Positions 50,190 through 58,568 are shown, counted from the first letter of the stretch. The stretch: DNA of 64,000 bases from VRUE01 sp036265675 (GCA_036265675.1 DATAOP010000002.1:28632-92631); one strand, 5' to 3'. Notes: generated from the sequence alone by a model not told the origin. Translations and numbers: made by a program.

Positions 50190-51274
50190 CGCTGTCCCTT
50201 CCGGAGGTAGACGGCAAAGAAATCGCGTTCATCCGGCACCAGGTAGCGTTCGGGCGGGCGGATCATTTCTGGCAGCAGGTTGCTCGGAGATTCGGCGCCT
50301 GGATTGCGGTAGGAGATGAAGCTGGTCCAGTCTTCGTTGATGTCGAGCTCCAACGCTCGCACCGCGCCCGCTCGTTTGAGGATCTTCGCCAGGGATTCCA
50401 CCGTCTGGTCGTTGGCCGCCGCATACATGAGGTTGCCGTGGGCGTCGATTCCGAGGCCCGAGCGCCAGACGCGGATCGCGTTGTTGACGGTCTCTCCCCA
50501 TTCGGGGCCGTCGCTGAGGTTCGGGTTCAACTTTCCTTCGTAGAGGATTGGCGGCAGGTTCTGCTTCGCGAACCAGACGCCATGCGGCGCGCCGCTCCCC
50601 TGGTGCCAGCGGACGATGTCGATGCGGCCGTCGCGGTACTCGACCACCGTCGCGATGCCGTCGACCATCGCTTCGACGACCTTGCCGCGGTAGATCAGGC
50701 CCGAGTTCGAGGTTTCCAGCGGGAAGCCGCCGTTGAAGGTGGCGACCACCCGCTTGCGGCTTCCTGGCGGCACCTCGCCCGTTCCACGGTGGGGCAGCGG
50801 TTCGGGTGGCTCGTCGAGTCCCGGGACGTATTCGAGCTTGGTCCGGGCCGAATTGAGCCAGGCGACGCCGGCGACGAACTGTGGGTATTCGGGGTCGCTG
50901 CGAAAGGTTGTGAGCATCACCGGGGGGCGCGGCCCAACGCCCGCGCCGGCCTTCTTCCACACTCCCTCGCCGGGCAGTGCGGGATGGATCAGCGGCTTGA
51001 CGTCAGGCGGCCGGTAGGCGCCGGCGGCCGGGCGCGAATCGGCCCCGGTCCCGGCGACACCAACCCGAGGGAGGGCCGTCAGCGGCGGCCCTCCCTTCGC
51101 GGGCGCGTTGAGGCTGTAGTAGGCGTTCTCGATTTCGGAGACGAAAGAATTTCCGCCGTGTTGCCGCAGCCACTCGACACTCGAGACACCGAGGCCGACA
51201 TTGTGCCTTTCGCGCATCGCGCTCAGGTAGGAAACGCCTGCCGGCACGAGGCAGATGCAGGCGGCGAACATCAC
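50183..51274 (-). CDS. Phosphodiester glycosidase-like (NAGPA domain) secreted protein
   Basis: 363 residues from adjacent GTG-ATG codons. The N-terminal hydrophobic segment (MFAACICLVPAGVSYLSA) is an uncleaved anchor or a signal. The C-terminal 250 residues match the NAGPA/DUF2233 family: VVATFNGGFPLETSNSGLIY, VVEYRDGRIDIVRWHQGSG, SGLGIDAHGNLMYAAANDQT, and ALELDINEDWTSFISYRNPG. Family members cleave phosphodiester-linked sugars. In this context it may act on an envelope glycan or teichoic-acid-like polymer. Confidence 0.8.
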   Translation of the reverse strand: MMFAACICLVPAGVSYLSAMRERHNVGLGVSSVEWLRQHGGNSFVSEIENAYYSLNAPAKGGPPLTALPRVGVAGTGADSRPAAGAYRPPDVKPLIHPALPGEGVWKKAGAGVGPRPPVMLTTFRSDPEYPQFVAGVAWLNSARTKLEYVPGLDEPPEPLPHRGTGEVPPGSRKRVVATFNGGFPLETSNSGLIYRGKVVEAMVDGIATVVEYRDGRIDIVRWHQGSGAPHGVWFAKQNLPPILYEGKLNPNLSDGPEWGETVNNAIRVWRSGLGIDAHGNLMYAAANDQTVESLAKILKRAGAVRALELDINEDWTSFISYRNPGAESPSNLLPEMIRPPERYLVPDERDFFAVYLRKGQRW

Positions 51275-51419
51275 GATTCGGCGTGCCCGTCGCCACCCGG
51301 GCGGCGCTCCTCGTTCGGTTCGTCGCCGCCGACTGGTTGGGACCGTGAGGGGGTACCTTGAGCTCGACGTCTCAATGGGCCCAATGCTTGATCCGCCTCT
51401 TTGGGTCCGCCTAAGTGTT

Positions 51420-51439
51420 CGGTGAGAGTTTTCTCACCG
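51420..51439. other. Hairpin in long leader region
   Basis: CGGTGAGA pairs perfectly with TCTCACCG around GTTT. It lies about 150 bp upstream of the glycosidase-like gene and 70 bp from the tRNA fragment. The remainder of 51275-51509 shows no gene. Confidence 0.35.
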
Positions 51440-51509
51440 GCGCCGGAGGGCAGGCGCGCATCGCGTCTTGGCGAATGGACGGACCTCTCCATGGATCTAA
51501 ATGGATTCT

Positions 51510-51559
51510 GGGATGCGCCCGACGGGAATCGAACTCGCGACCTTCGGCTTGAAAGACCG
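51510..51559 (-). repeat. Partial tRNA copy (att-like repeat, distal)
   Basis: Fifty bases match 52554-52603 with one difference (G versus A at the fifteenth base). They correspond to the 3' half of the tRNA, from the anticodon loop to just beyond the acceptor end. No matching 5' acceptor strand or D-arm exists beside this copy, so it cannot be a working tRNA. This is the classic footprint of integration at a tRNA gene. Confidence 0.75.
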
Positions 51560-51699
51560 CACCGGACAGTCCCGCGCTGAAGGATTTCCGAAAGATGCTC
51601 CAAGAGCTTGAAGGCGGCGGCGCGGTCCAGAAGTCCGGTGGCGGTGGCGACGGGCGCATGACACCCGAACCGATATTTACCGAACTTCACCCCCTGGCC

Positions 51700-51742
51700 A
51701 AAAAGGGGGGCTGGACGGAGTCAGTAGCTCACCCAGCCCCCC
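51700..51742 (-). terminator. Rho-independent terminator
   Basis: CCAGCCCCCC at 51733-51742 and GGGGGGCTGG at 51705-51714 form a perfect 10-bp stem. On the minus strand it is followed directly by TTTTT (51700-51704). It lies downstream of the small secreted-protein gene and is the best terminator in the window. Confidence 0.8.
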
Positions 51743-51745
51743 AAC

Positions 51746-51775
51746 GGGTGGTCGGGCTGGTGATGCCGACCACCC
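51746..51775 (-). terminator. Second hairpin in tandem
   Basis: GGGTGGTCGG at 51746-51755 pairs perfectly with CCGACCACCC at 51766-51775 around a 10-nt loop. It begins 4 bp from the T-tailed terminator and 9 bp from the stop codon of the small secreted gene. Confidence 0.55.
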
Positions 51776-51783
51776 TGGACTAC

Positions 51784-52086
51784 TTACTGATTCTCCGGGT
51801 TCGTTCCCCGTGCGCACGTTCCGTGGCCCGCGTCGCCGGGGGACCCCTGATTATGCGGCGTTTGAACGATGCTGTCGATTTGCCCCTGTTCCGGATCCAT
51901 GTCGTTCAGCCCGTTGTACGAGCAAATCGACTGGGAGTGCGCGGGTGCTCCGGTGCGAACCCCAGAACCCGAAAATTCTTCCCCCGGAGTGCCGGGTGGG
52001 CCGGTGACCTCGCCAGCGAACGCGGTGGTAGCGCCGAAAGCAGCAAAGGCGGCGGCGCACATCGCAGCTGCGAACCTCTTACGCAT
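51784..52086 (-). CDS. Small secreted protein, unknown function
   Basis: 100 residues from ATG 52084-52086, with a TAGGGGG site upstream. A textbook signal peptide (RFAAAMCAAAFAAFGATTAF then AGE) leads to a short mature chain with a Pro/Gly-rich start, SQSICSYNGLNDMDPEQGQI and a second Cys near the end, so one disulfide is possible. No family is recognised. It ends in two tandem hairpins and lies inside the putative decayed element. Confidence 0.65.
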   Translation of the reverse strand: MRKRFAAAMCAAAFAAFGATTAFAGEVTGPPGTPGEEFSGSGVRTGAPAHSQSICSYNGLNDMDPEQGQIDSIVQTPHNQGSPGDAGHGTCARGTNPENQ

Positions 52087-52159
52087 GGTGACCCCCTAGA
52101 GCGGTGAGCGATCGTCGGGATGGCGACCGCCCGCAGCATAACCTCCGCCGACCGCTGCA

Positions 52160-52543
52160 CTAAGTGAGGATCATCACGATGTCGCTCTCGCTCCCAACGA
52201 GAGCTGGTCCAGCGGCCGTCCGACGGTCAGACGGTCCAACCATCGCCTTGTATCGCTCGGGCTTCGCGGTGGAGGCGAGAAGCGTCAGTCGGAGGGCGTC
52301 AGCGAGCGTCAGACGGGGCAGGTCCTTCGCGACCGTCAGGGCCAAGCTGAAAGAGCCAGTTATGAGAGCCGTCTGGAATTCGCCGTAGCGGGTGCCCGGG
52401 TTGCCCATGCGAACGTCTAGGGTCGAAATCGTTCGCGGTCGGACTCCGGTGGCTTCATGGCGCTCTAGGAAGATCGGGACGAACTCGGCCAACGTCAGGT
52501 CCGGAAATGCGGTCGGGTCTCCGCGCAGTTCCGGCTCGATCAT
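52160..52543 (-). pseudogene. Remnant of a tyrosine-recombinase gene
   Basis: From ATG 52541-52543, 14 bp beyond the 3' end of the tRNA, the frame reads DLTLAEFVPIFLERHEATGV then RPRTISTL. This resembles the N-terminal SAM-like arm-binding domain of phage-type integrases (TLAEFxxxFLERHxAxGxRPRTI). After about 50 residues the resemblance ends and an unrelated helical sequence (TLADALRLTLLASTAKPERY) runs to the stop. The catalytic Arg, His and Tyr domain is absent. It is likely a deletion fusion. Confidence 0.5.
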
Positions 52544-52553
52544 GTCGTGGAAT

Positions 52554-52603
52554 GGGATGCGCCCGACGAGAATCGAACTCGCGACCTTCGGCTTGAAAGA
52601 CCG
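52554..52603 (-). repeat. att-like repeat within the tRNA (proximal)
   Basis: Fifty bases covering the 3' half of the tRNA and 4 bp beyond, repeated at 51510-51559 with one mismatch, in the same orientation 1044 bp apart. Confidence 0.75.
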
Positions 52604-52653
52604 ACGCTCTTTGGACCCCGTGAAGGGTCCGTTGACCACTGAGCTACGGGCGC
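52558..52653 (-). tRNA. tRNA with Glu anticodon (TTC) and a D-loop hairpin insertion
   Basis: The acceptor GCGCCCG pairs perfectly with CGGGCGC. The anticodon loop CTTTCAA on stem TCGGT/GCCGA has anticodon TTC, and the T-arm is GCGAGTTCGATTCTCGT. The discriminator is A. The D-stem GCTC/GAGC encloses about 30 nt instead of the usual 8-11. The extra part contains a 6-bp hairpin, GGACCC and GGGTCC at 52613-52630. Length is 96 nt. It could be a functional variant or a tRNA disabled by insertion. Confidence 0.7.
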
Positions 52654-52694
52654 AGAGCGCTGAACTCTAACGACGCGGTGAGAGAATCGAAACC

Positions 52695-53456
52695 ATGAGC
52701 ATGGACCTCGGCCTCGACGGTCGCGTCGCCCTGGTGATGGGGGCGAGTCGCGGGATCGGGCGTGGGATCGCTGCGGCATTGGCGCGCGAAGGAGCGCGGG
52801 TCGCGATCGCCAGCCGCTCGGAGGAGCGGATCGAGGAAGCGGCGGCCGAGATCGACGGGGACGTCACCGCGTTCGTCGCCGACACGACCGATCTCGAGCG
52901 CCTGGGGGCACTGCCGGATGAGGTCGCGGCCGGCCCCGGACCGGTCGAGATCCTCGTCGCCAACAGCGGCGGGCCGCCGTTCGGCGGCGCCCTCGACCAG
53001 AACGTCGAGGAGTGGGAGGAGGCCTACCGGTCGCTGGTGCTGGCGCCGATGACGCTCGCCTCGGCCGTCGTCCCCGGGATGCGCGAGCGCGGCTGGGGAC
53101 GAATCGTCAACGTCGGCTCGACCTCGACCCGGGAGCCCATCCCGGGCCTCAACCTCTCCAATGTCCACCGCCTGGCCGCGGTCGGGTTCCTCAAGACCCT
53201 CGCTCGCGAGGTCGCCGGGGACGGGATCACCGTCAACACGGTCGCCACCGGCCGCTTCGCGACCGAACGGCTGGCCGGCGAGGACGGCTCGCTCGAGGCG
53301 GCCGAAGCCGCCGCCCGCACCGAAGTGCCGGCGGGGAGGCTGGGCACCCCCGCAGAGTACGGCGACCTCGTCGCATTCCTCTGCTCCGAGCGCGCCGCCT
53401 ACATCACCGGCGCCACAATCCCGATCGACGGCGGTCTGCTCCGCTCGCCGTCCTAG
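52695..53456 (+). CDS. SDR-family protein lacking the catalytic Tyr and Lys
   Basis: 253 residues with a clear Rossmann cofactor site (ALVMGASRGIGRGIAAALAR) and the VANSGG strand. Aligned with FabG-type reductases, the Ser is kept (NVGSTST), but the Tyr-x3-Lys positions read Ser and Arg (in PGLNLSNVHRLAAVGFLK). The C-terminus ITGATIPIDGGL is normal. It belongs to an SDR branch with a changed active site, perhaps a binding or non-standard reductase. It lies 9 bp before the cation exporter gene. Confidence 0.8.
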   Translation: MSMDLGLDGRVALVMGASRGIGRGIAAALAREGARVAIASRSEERIEEAAAEIDGDVTAFVADTTDLERLGALPDEVAAGPGPVEILVANSGGPPFGGALDQNVEEWEEAYRSLVLAPMTLASAVVPGMRERGWGRIVNVGSTSTREPIPGLNLSNVHRLAAVGFLKTLAREVAGDGITVNTVATGRFATERLAGEDGSLEAAEAAARTEVPAGRLGTPAEYGDLVAFLCSERAAYITGATIPIDGGLLRSPS

Positions 53457-53465
53457 GAGCGCGCG

Positions 53466-54404
53466 ATGGCGGAAACCCACCACGGACACACCCACGGCGC
53501 CTCGGCCGACGCCGACCGCGGCCTGCTCTGGATCGCGCTGGCGCTGATCCTCGGCCTGATGGCGGGCGAGGTGATCGCCGGGATCATCGCCAACTCGCTG
53601 GCGCTGCTCTCCGACGCGGCCCACATGCTCACCGACGCCGCCGCCATCGGCCTCTCGATCCTCGCCCTCCGGCTCAGCCGCCGCCCGCCCGGGGGCGCGA
53701 TGACCTTCGGCCTGAAACGGGTCGAGATCCTCTCGGCCCAGGTCAACGGCGTGACGCTGCTGGTGCTGGCGGCGGTGATCGGGGTCGAGGCCGTCCGGCG
53801 GCTGATCGACCCGCCCTCGGTCGAGGGAGGCCTGGTCCTGTTCGTTGCCCTCGCCGGGATCGTCGTCAACCTGGCCGCGACGGCGGTGCTCGCCCGCGCC
53901 AACCGCGAGAGCCTCAACGTCGAGGGCAGCTACCAGCACATCCTCACGGACCTCTATGCCTTCATCGGCACCGCGATCGCCGCGATCCTGATCATCGCCA
54001 CCGGGTTCGAGCGAGCCGACCCGATCGCATCGCTGCTGGTGGCGGGACTGATGCTGCGATCGGCCTACGGCCTGCTGCGCGAATCGGGCCGGGTCTTCCT
54101 CGAGGCGGCGCCGAAGGGGGTCGACCCGGACCGGATCGGTCGCAGGATGTGCGAGCTGCCGGGGGTCGTCGAGGTCCATGACCTCCATGTCTGGGAGGTC
54201 ACCTCTGAGTTCCCGGCACTCGCCGCGCACGTGATCGTCGGCCGCGACGCCGACTGCCACCGGGCCCGCCTCGAGCTCTCCGGCCTGCTCGAGAACGAGT
54301 TCGGCATCCACCACACCACGCTCCAGGTCGAGCACGAACCGTCCAAGATCCTTCAGATCCAGCCGCCCGACGGGACGGAAACCGACGCCATGCGTCGGTC
54401 CTAG
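53466..54404 (+). CDS. CDF-family cation efflux protein (ZitB/CzcD type)
   Basis: 312 residues. The N-terminus is His-rich (ETHHGHTHG). Six transmembrane segments carry the zinc-site motifs SDAAHMLTD in helix 2 and YQHILTD in helix 5. The C-terminal cytosolic domain has VVEVHDLHVWEVTSEFPALA and FGIHHTTLQVEHE. It should export zinc or a similar divalent ion using proton antiport. No metal regulator is visible nearby. Confidence 0.9.
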   Translation: MAETHHGHTHGASADADRGLLWIALALILGLMAGEVIAGIIANSLALLSDAAHMLTDAAAIGLSILALRLSRRPPGGAMTFGLKRVEILSAQVNGVTLLVLAAVIGVEAVRRLIDPPSVEGGLVLFVALAGIVVNLAATAVLARANRESLNVEGSYQHILTDLYAFIGTAIAAILIIATGFERADPIASLLVAGLMLRSAYGLLRESGRVFLEAAPKGVDPDRIGRRMCELPGVVEVHDLHVWEVTSEFPALAAHVIVGRDADCHRARLELSGLLENEFGIHHTTLQVEHEPSKILQIQPPDGTETDAMRRS

Positions 54405-54415
54405 GCCCGTCGGCC

Positions 54416-55915
54416 TCAGTCGCCCGGTCGCTCGCGCATCGCCGGGAACATGATCACGTCGCGCAGGGTCTGCGACCCGCTCATGATCATCAGCAGGCGG
54501 TCGACTCCGAGGCCGCACCCGCTGGCGGTCAGCATCCCGTATTCGAGCGCGCGCACGAACTCCTCGTCGTGCTCGTGCGGGTTCTCCTCGGCGCCCGACT
54601 CCCGCCGCCGCCGCTGCTCGACGAACCGCCGCCGCTGTTCGACCGGGTCGTTGATGTCGGTGCCGCCGCCGAGAATCTCGATCCCGGCGACGATCCCGTC
54701 GAAAGCCTCGCCGAGCAGCTTCGGGTGCTCGGCAACCGGCTTGACCAGCGGCCAGATGTCCAGCGGCAGGTCTTCGATCCAGGTCGGCTGGATCAGCTTC
54801 GGCTCGAGCAGCTTCCCCTGCAGGGTGTCGACGAGGCCGGCCCAGTCGTCGTCGGGGTCGGCATCCTCGCCGGCGAGCTCCGCCAGCTCGTCGCGGCCCG
54901 CCTCGGTGATGTCGACCCCGGTCTCCTCGAGCAGGGCGTCGCGCAGCTTGACCCGCTTCCACGGCGTCGTGAAGTCGATCGTCTCGCCGTCGCGCTCGAC
55001 CTTCGTCGTGCCGAGGACGCGCTGGACGACATCGGCGACCAGCTCTTCGCCGACCTTCATCACACCGTGGTAGTCGGCGCCGCTGACGAACCACTCGAGC
55101 ATCGTGAACTCGGGGTTGTGCTGGGGCGACATCCCCTCGTTGCGGAAGAACTTGCCGAGCTCGTAGACGTCCTCGAAGCCGCCGACGATCGCCCGCTTCA
55201 GGTAGAGCTCGGTCGCGATCCGCAGGAAGAGATGGCGGTCGAGGGCATGGTGATGGGTCTTGAACGGGCGCGCCGCGGCGCCGCCCGTCATCCGCTGCAG
55301 GATCGGGGTTTCGAGCTCGACGAAGCCGCGGCCGTTCATGTGCTCGCGGATCGCCGCCAGGACCCTGGCGCGCATCAGGAACACCTCGCGCGATCGCTCG
55401 TTCGCCATCAGGTCGAGCTCGCGCTGGCGATAGCGGACCTCGGGATCGGAGATGCCGTGAAAGAGGTCCGGCGGGTCCCGGAGCGCCTTCGCCAGCAGAA
55501 CGCACGCGCGCACCTCGACCGCCAGCTGGCCCCGTTTCGTCACGTAGAGATCGCCCTCGACGCCGACGATGTCGCCGATGTCGAGGTCCTCGATCCGGCC
55601 GTAGTCCCTCTCGCCGATCGCGTCGACTTTGGCGTAGGCCTGGATCGTCCCGGAGAGGTCGCGGACGTCGAGGAAGGTGGTCTTGCCGTGGCCGCGCCGG
55701 CCGGTCACCCGGCCGGCGATCCGGTAGGAGAACTCGCCATGCTCGCCCTCCCCGAGCTGCGCCGGGTCGTGAGCCTCGAGGATCGAGGAGATCGGAACCC
55801 GGTCGGGGAAGGAGCGCGGGAAGGGATCGATCCCCTCATCGCGCAGGCGCTCGGCCTTCGCCGCCCGCTCCGCCTCGGTCGATCCGGCGGGGCGCTCCCC
55901 CTCGCCTGGGGTCAA
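54416..55915 (-). CDS. lysS: Lysyl-tRNA synthetase, class II
   Basis: 499 residues. The OB-fold anticodon-binding domain is at about 60-160 (YRIAGRVTGRRGHGKTTFLD). The class II catalytic core carries motif 2 (FFRNEGMSPQHNPEFTMLEW) and motif 3 (GCGLGVDRLLMIMSGSQTLR then DVIMFP). The length is normal. It charges tRNA-Lys in the cytosol. One odd region is GGGTDINDPVEQRRRF, where most LysS have an ELNDP phrase, so the loop next to the active site differs slightly. Confidence 0.93.
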   Translation of the reverse strand: MTPGEGERPAGSTEAERAAKAERLRDEGIDPFPRSFPDRVPISSILEAHDPAQLGEGEHGEFSYRIAGRVTGRRGHGKTTFLDVRDLSGTIQAYAKVDAIGERDYGRIEDLDIGDIVGVEGDLYVTKRGQLAVEVRACVLLAKALRDPPDLFHGISDPEVRYRQRELDLMANERSREVFLMRARVLAAIREHMNGRGFVELETPILQRMTGGAAARPFKTHHHALDRHLFLRIATELYLKRAIVGGFEDVYELGKFFRNEGMSPQHNPEFTMLEWFVSGADYHGVMKVGEELVADVVQRVLGTTKVERDGETIDFTTPWKRVKLRDALLEETGVDITEAGRDELAELAGEDADPDDDWAGLVDTLQGKLLEPKLIQPTWIEDLPLDIWPLVKPVAEHPKLLGEAFDGIVAGIEILGGGTDINDPVEQRRRFVEQRRRRESGAEENPHEHDEEFVRALEYGMLTASGCGLGVDRLLMIMSGSQTLRDVIMFPAMRERPGD

Positions 55916-55979
55916 GGACTTGCTTCGCGCTTTGCTCGCTGCGCGAAGAGACAGATATGGACCCTTGCTCGCTCCGCGC

Positions 55980-56828
55980 TCATGGCACTCGGCCGACCGT
56001 CACCCGCTCGCCGCCCATGTAGTCGGTCAGGGTGGTCGCCTCGCCGAGCATCTCGCGGAGCGCCGGGCCGTGGTGGGTGTCGTGCTCGAACGCGACCTGC
56101 CACCCGGACGGGATCTCGGCGAGGACGCCGCGGATCACGCCGAGCCCGTCCTCGCCGCAGTCGCCGGTCACCGCGATCCGCGGCTCGCGCCGGATCTCCG
56201 GCGAGCGGTCGAAGATCGTCGAGTCGGTCACGTAGGGCAGGTTGGCGAGGACCATGTCGACGTCCTCCTCGAGCAGGGCGTCCGGTAGCCCCTCCTCGAC
56301 GGTCACCTCGAGGTCGATCCCGAGCCGCTCGGCGTTCTCGCGGGCGACCTCGGCGGCTTCCGGCGAGAGGTCGGAGGCGGTGACCCGAAGGTCGGGACGC
56401 TCGTTGAGGAGCGCGAGGGCGACGGCACCCGAGCCGGTGCCGATCTCGTGCACGCGGGCGCCCTCGGGAAGCCTGTCGGCGGCCTCGACCAGGAGCCCGG
56501 TCTCGCGGCGTGGGATCAGTACCCGCGGGTCGACCGCGACCTCGATCCGGCGGAACCCCTCGCGGCCGATGATGTAGGCCAGCGGCTCGTGCTCGGCCCG
56601 GCGCGAGACCGCCTCCTCGATCGCCCGCGCGACATCGGCCGGGACCTCGCCCGACCCGTCGCGTGAGAGCTGCTCGGGATCGATGCCGAGCGCGTCGGCG
56701 ACGAGCGCCTCGGCGTCGGAGCGCGGCTCTTCGCAGCCGGCCGCGGCGATTTTCTCGGCAGCGGCCTCGACGACGGCCTCAACTGTCGCCACGGGCGACT
56801 CCTCCTTGCCTGTGTCCACTGCTGCCAC
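55980..56828 (-). CDS. prmC: Release factor glutamine methyltransferase PrmC (HemK)
   Basis: 282 residues. The N-terminal helical domain (EAEALVADALGIDPEQLSRD-like region) recognises release factors. The catalytic domain has VHEIGTGSGAVALALLNERP (SAM motif I), VTASDLSPEAAEVAREN, and ANLPYV where most PrmC have NPPY; the Asn and Tyr that hold the Gln side chain are kept. It methylates the GGQ glutamine of RF1 and RF2. The start context is MAAVDTGKEE, and an internal Met at about residue 14 is possible. Confidence 0.9.
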   Translation of the reverse strand: MAAVDTGKEESPVATVEAVVEAAAEKIAAAGCEEPRSDAEALVADALGIDPEQLSRDGSGEVPADVARAIEEAVSRRAEHEPLAYIIGREGFRRIEVAVDPRVLIPRRETGLLVEAADRLPEGARVHEIGTGSGAVALALLNERPDLRVTASDLSPEAAEVARENAERLGIDLEVTVEEGLPDALLEEDVDMVLANLPYVTDSTIFDRSPEIRREPRIAVTGDCGEDGLGVIRGVLAEIPSGWQVAFEHDTHHGPALREMLGEATTLTDYMGGERVTVGRVP

Positions 56829-56888
56829 GCGCGCGCTCCTTCTCGGTTCGGATCATCTCGGAATTGGTCAAGTCGAAAGGCACTGGGT

Positions 56889-57680
56889 TCAGGCGGCGGG
56901 CCGTGGCCGGGAGCTGGCCGTCGCGTCGGCGCGGGAAAGCGTGCCATGGCGGCGCTTCACCGCGAGAATCCAGAGCAAGCCGACGAACATGATGACAAGA
57001 CTCTCGAGCTGCGGCCCCGTCAGCCCCAGAGCCGCAGTGTCATTGCGGCGCAGGAACTCGACCAGGAAGCGCTCGACTCCGGCATAGACGAGGTAGATCG
57101 CGAACAGGATCCCGGTCCGGAAGCGGTCGCGCAGCTGCCATAGGAGCCAGGCGCCGAGGCCCATCGCGAGCGTCTCGTAGATCGGCGTCGGGTGGACGGT
57201 TTCGTCGGTCGGCACCGTCCCGTTCGGGTACGACATCGCCCAGGGGCCATGCCAGGCGGTGCCGTAGTCGCCGTCGCCGGAGAGCTGGCAGCCGCAGCGC
57301 CCGATCGCGTATCCGATCGCCAGCGCCGGCGCCGTCAGGTCCAGCAGCGCGAGGCCGAGGAAGTCGCGGTACCAGGCCCAGAGGATCACTGCGAGGGCGC
57401 CGCCGATCACTCCGCCATACCAGACCAGCCCCGAGCCGGAGAAGAGGTTGCCGAGCAGGTCGTCCTTGACGCTGTCGTAGTTCTGGACGATGAAGTAGAC
57501 GCGCGAGCCGACGATGCCGCCGATCAGCGCCGCGAACACCATCTCGTAGGCCCAATCGGGCGGCTTGCCGAGCTCGCCGAACCGCTTCCAGACCAGCGCG
57601 CCCGCGGCGAGGAACCCGAGCGCGAACATCAGCCCGAAGGTCTGGAGGGTGAGCGGGCCGATGTTGATCTCGGGATACAT
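56889..57680 (-). CDS. lgt: Prolipoprotein diacylglyceryl transferase
   Basis: 263 residues with seven transmembrane segments. Signature: AIGYAIGRCGCQLSGDGDYG, close to the Lgt G-R-x-x-N-x-x-N-G-E/D-x-Y-G pattern, and HPTPIYETLA with the catalytic region His and Glu. It adds diacylglycerol to the lipobox cysteine of prolipoproteins, such as those encoded at 4.5, 5.1, 7.8 and 10.9 kb. It lies 3 bp beyond the argF start region on the same strand. Confidence 0.9.
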   Translation of the reverse strand: MYPEINIGPLTLQTFGLMFALGFLAAGALVWKRFGELGKPPDWAYEMVFAALIGGIVGSRVYFIVQNYDSVKDDLLGNLFSGSGLVWYGGVIGGALAVILWAWYRDFLGLALLDLTAPALAIGYAIGRCGCQLSGDGDYGTAWHGPWAMSYPNGTVPTDETVHPTPIYETLAMGLGAWLLWQLRDRFRTGILFAIYLVYAGVERFLVEFLRRNDTAALGLTGPQLESLVIMFVGLLWILAVKRRHGTLSRADATASSRPRPAA

Positions 57681-57683
57681 CGC

Positions 57684-58568
57684 CTAGGCGGTCAGCAGCG
57701 CCTCGAGCAGCGCCTTCTGCGCGTGGAGGCGGTTCTCGGCCTGGTCCCAGACGGCTGAGCGCTCGCCGTAGAGCACCTCGGCGGTGATCTCCTCCCCGGG
57801 GTGGGCGGGGAGGCAGTGGAGGACGATCGCCGTCTCCTTGGCCGCGCCGAGCAGGTCCGCGTCGATCCGGAACGGCGCGAGGTCGGCGCGGCGGCGCGCC
57901 GACTCCTCCTCGTCCCCCATGCTCACCCAGACGTCGGTGTAGATCGCATCGGCGCCGGCGACCGCGGCGCGCGGGTCGTCGGTCAGCTTCGCCCCGTGCC
58001 CCTCCTCCAGCTGGTATCCGGCGGGCGCCGCGACGACCACCTCGACCCCTGTGAGCTCGCCGGCGATCGCGAGCGAGCGGGCGACGTTGTTGCCGTCGCC
58101 GACGTAGGCGAGGCGGAGGCCGCCGAGCTCGCCGAAGCGCTCGCGCAGGGTCAGCATGTCTGCGAGCGCCTGGCATGGATGATGCAGGGGGGTCAGCGCG
58201 TTGACGACCGGGACCTCGGAGTCGCGCGCCAGCTCGGCGACGTTCTCGTGCGAGCCGGACCGGATCACGATCGCGTCGACGAAGCGGGAGAGGACCCGGG
58301 CCGTGTCGCCGACGGACTCCCCCCGCGAGAGCTGCAGCTCGTCGCTGCGGAGGACGATCGGCGTCGCGCCGAGCTCGGCGACGCCGATCTCGAACGAGAT
58401 CCGGGTCCTGGTCGACGGCCTTTCGAACACCAGCGCGATGCTGCGCCCGTTGAGCTCGGTGGCGCCGGCGCCATCGCGGCGACCCGCTTTCAACTCGGCC
58501 GCCCGCTCCAGCAACCTGCCGAGCTCGAAGGCGCCGAACTCCTCACCGGTCAGGAAATGTCGCTCCAA
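57684..58568 (-). CDS. argF: Ornithine carbamoyltransferase
   Basis: 294 residues from TTG 58566-58568 (ERHFLTGEEF follows), as no ATG or GTG is near. Carbamoyl-phosphate site FERPSTRTRISFE, then PLHHPCQALADMLTL, YVGDGNNVARSL, the ornithine loop VSMGDE, and HCLPAHPGEEI. It makes citrulline in arginine biosynthesis. No other arg gene is in the window. The start lies only 18 bp from the divergent gene at 58587. Confidence 0.9.
   Translation of the reverse strand: MERHFLTGEEFGAFELGRLLERAAELKAGRRDGAGATELNGRSIALVFERPSTRTRISFEIGVAELGATPIVLRSDELQLSRGESVGDTARVLSRFVDAIVIRSGSHENVAELARDSEVPVVNALTPLHHPCQALADMLTLRERFGELGGLRLAYVGDGNNVARSLAIAGELTGVEVVVAAPAGYQLEEGHGAKLTDDPRAAVAGADAIYTDVWVSMGDEEESARRRADLAPFRIDADLLGAAKETAIVLHCLPAHPGEEITAEVLYGERSAVWDQAENRLHAQKALLEALLTA

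Noticed and set aside
51510..51559. A second tRNA gene at this position
   Set aside because: The 5' acceptor strand and D-arm are missing, so only the 3' half matches. It is better explained as an attachment-site copy.
55920..55950. CTTCGCG/CGCGAAG hairpin between prmC and lysS as a riboswitch or T-box
   Set aside because: Only 64 bp separate the genes, there is no T-box or anti-terminator sequence, and the hairpin is weak.
56190..56240. Loss of the NPPY motif in PrmC as a sign of inactivation
   Set aside because: The motif reads NLPY; the key Asn and Tyr are kept, the rest of the protein is normal, and this substitution is conservative.
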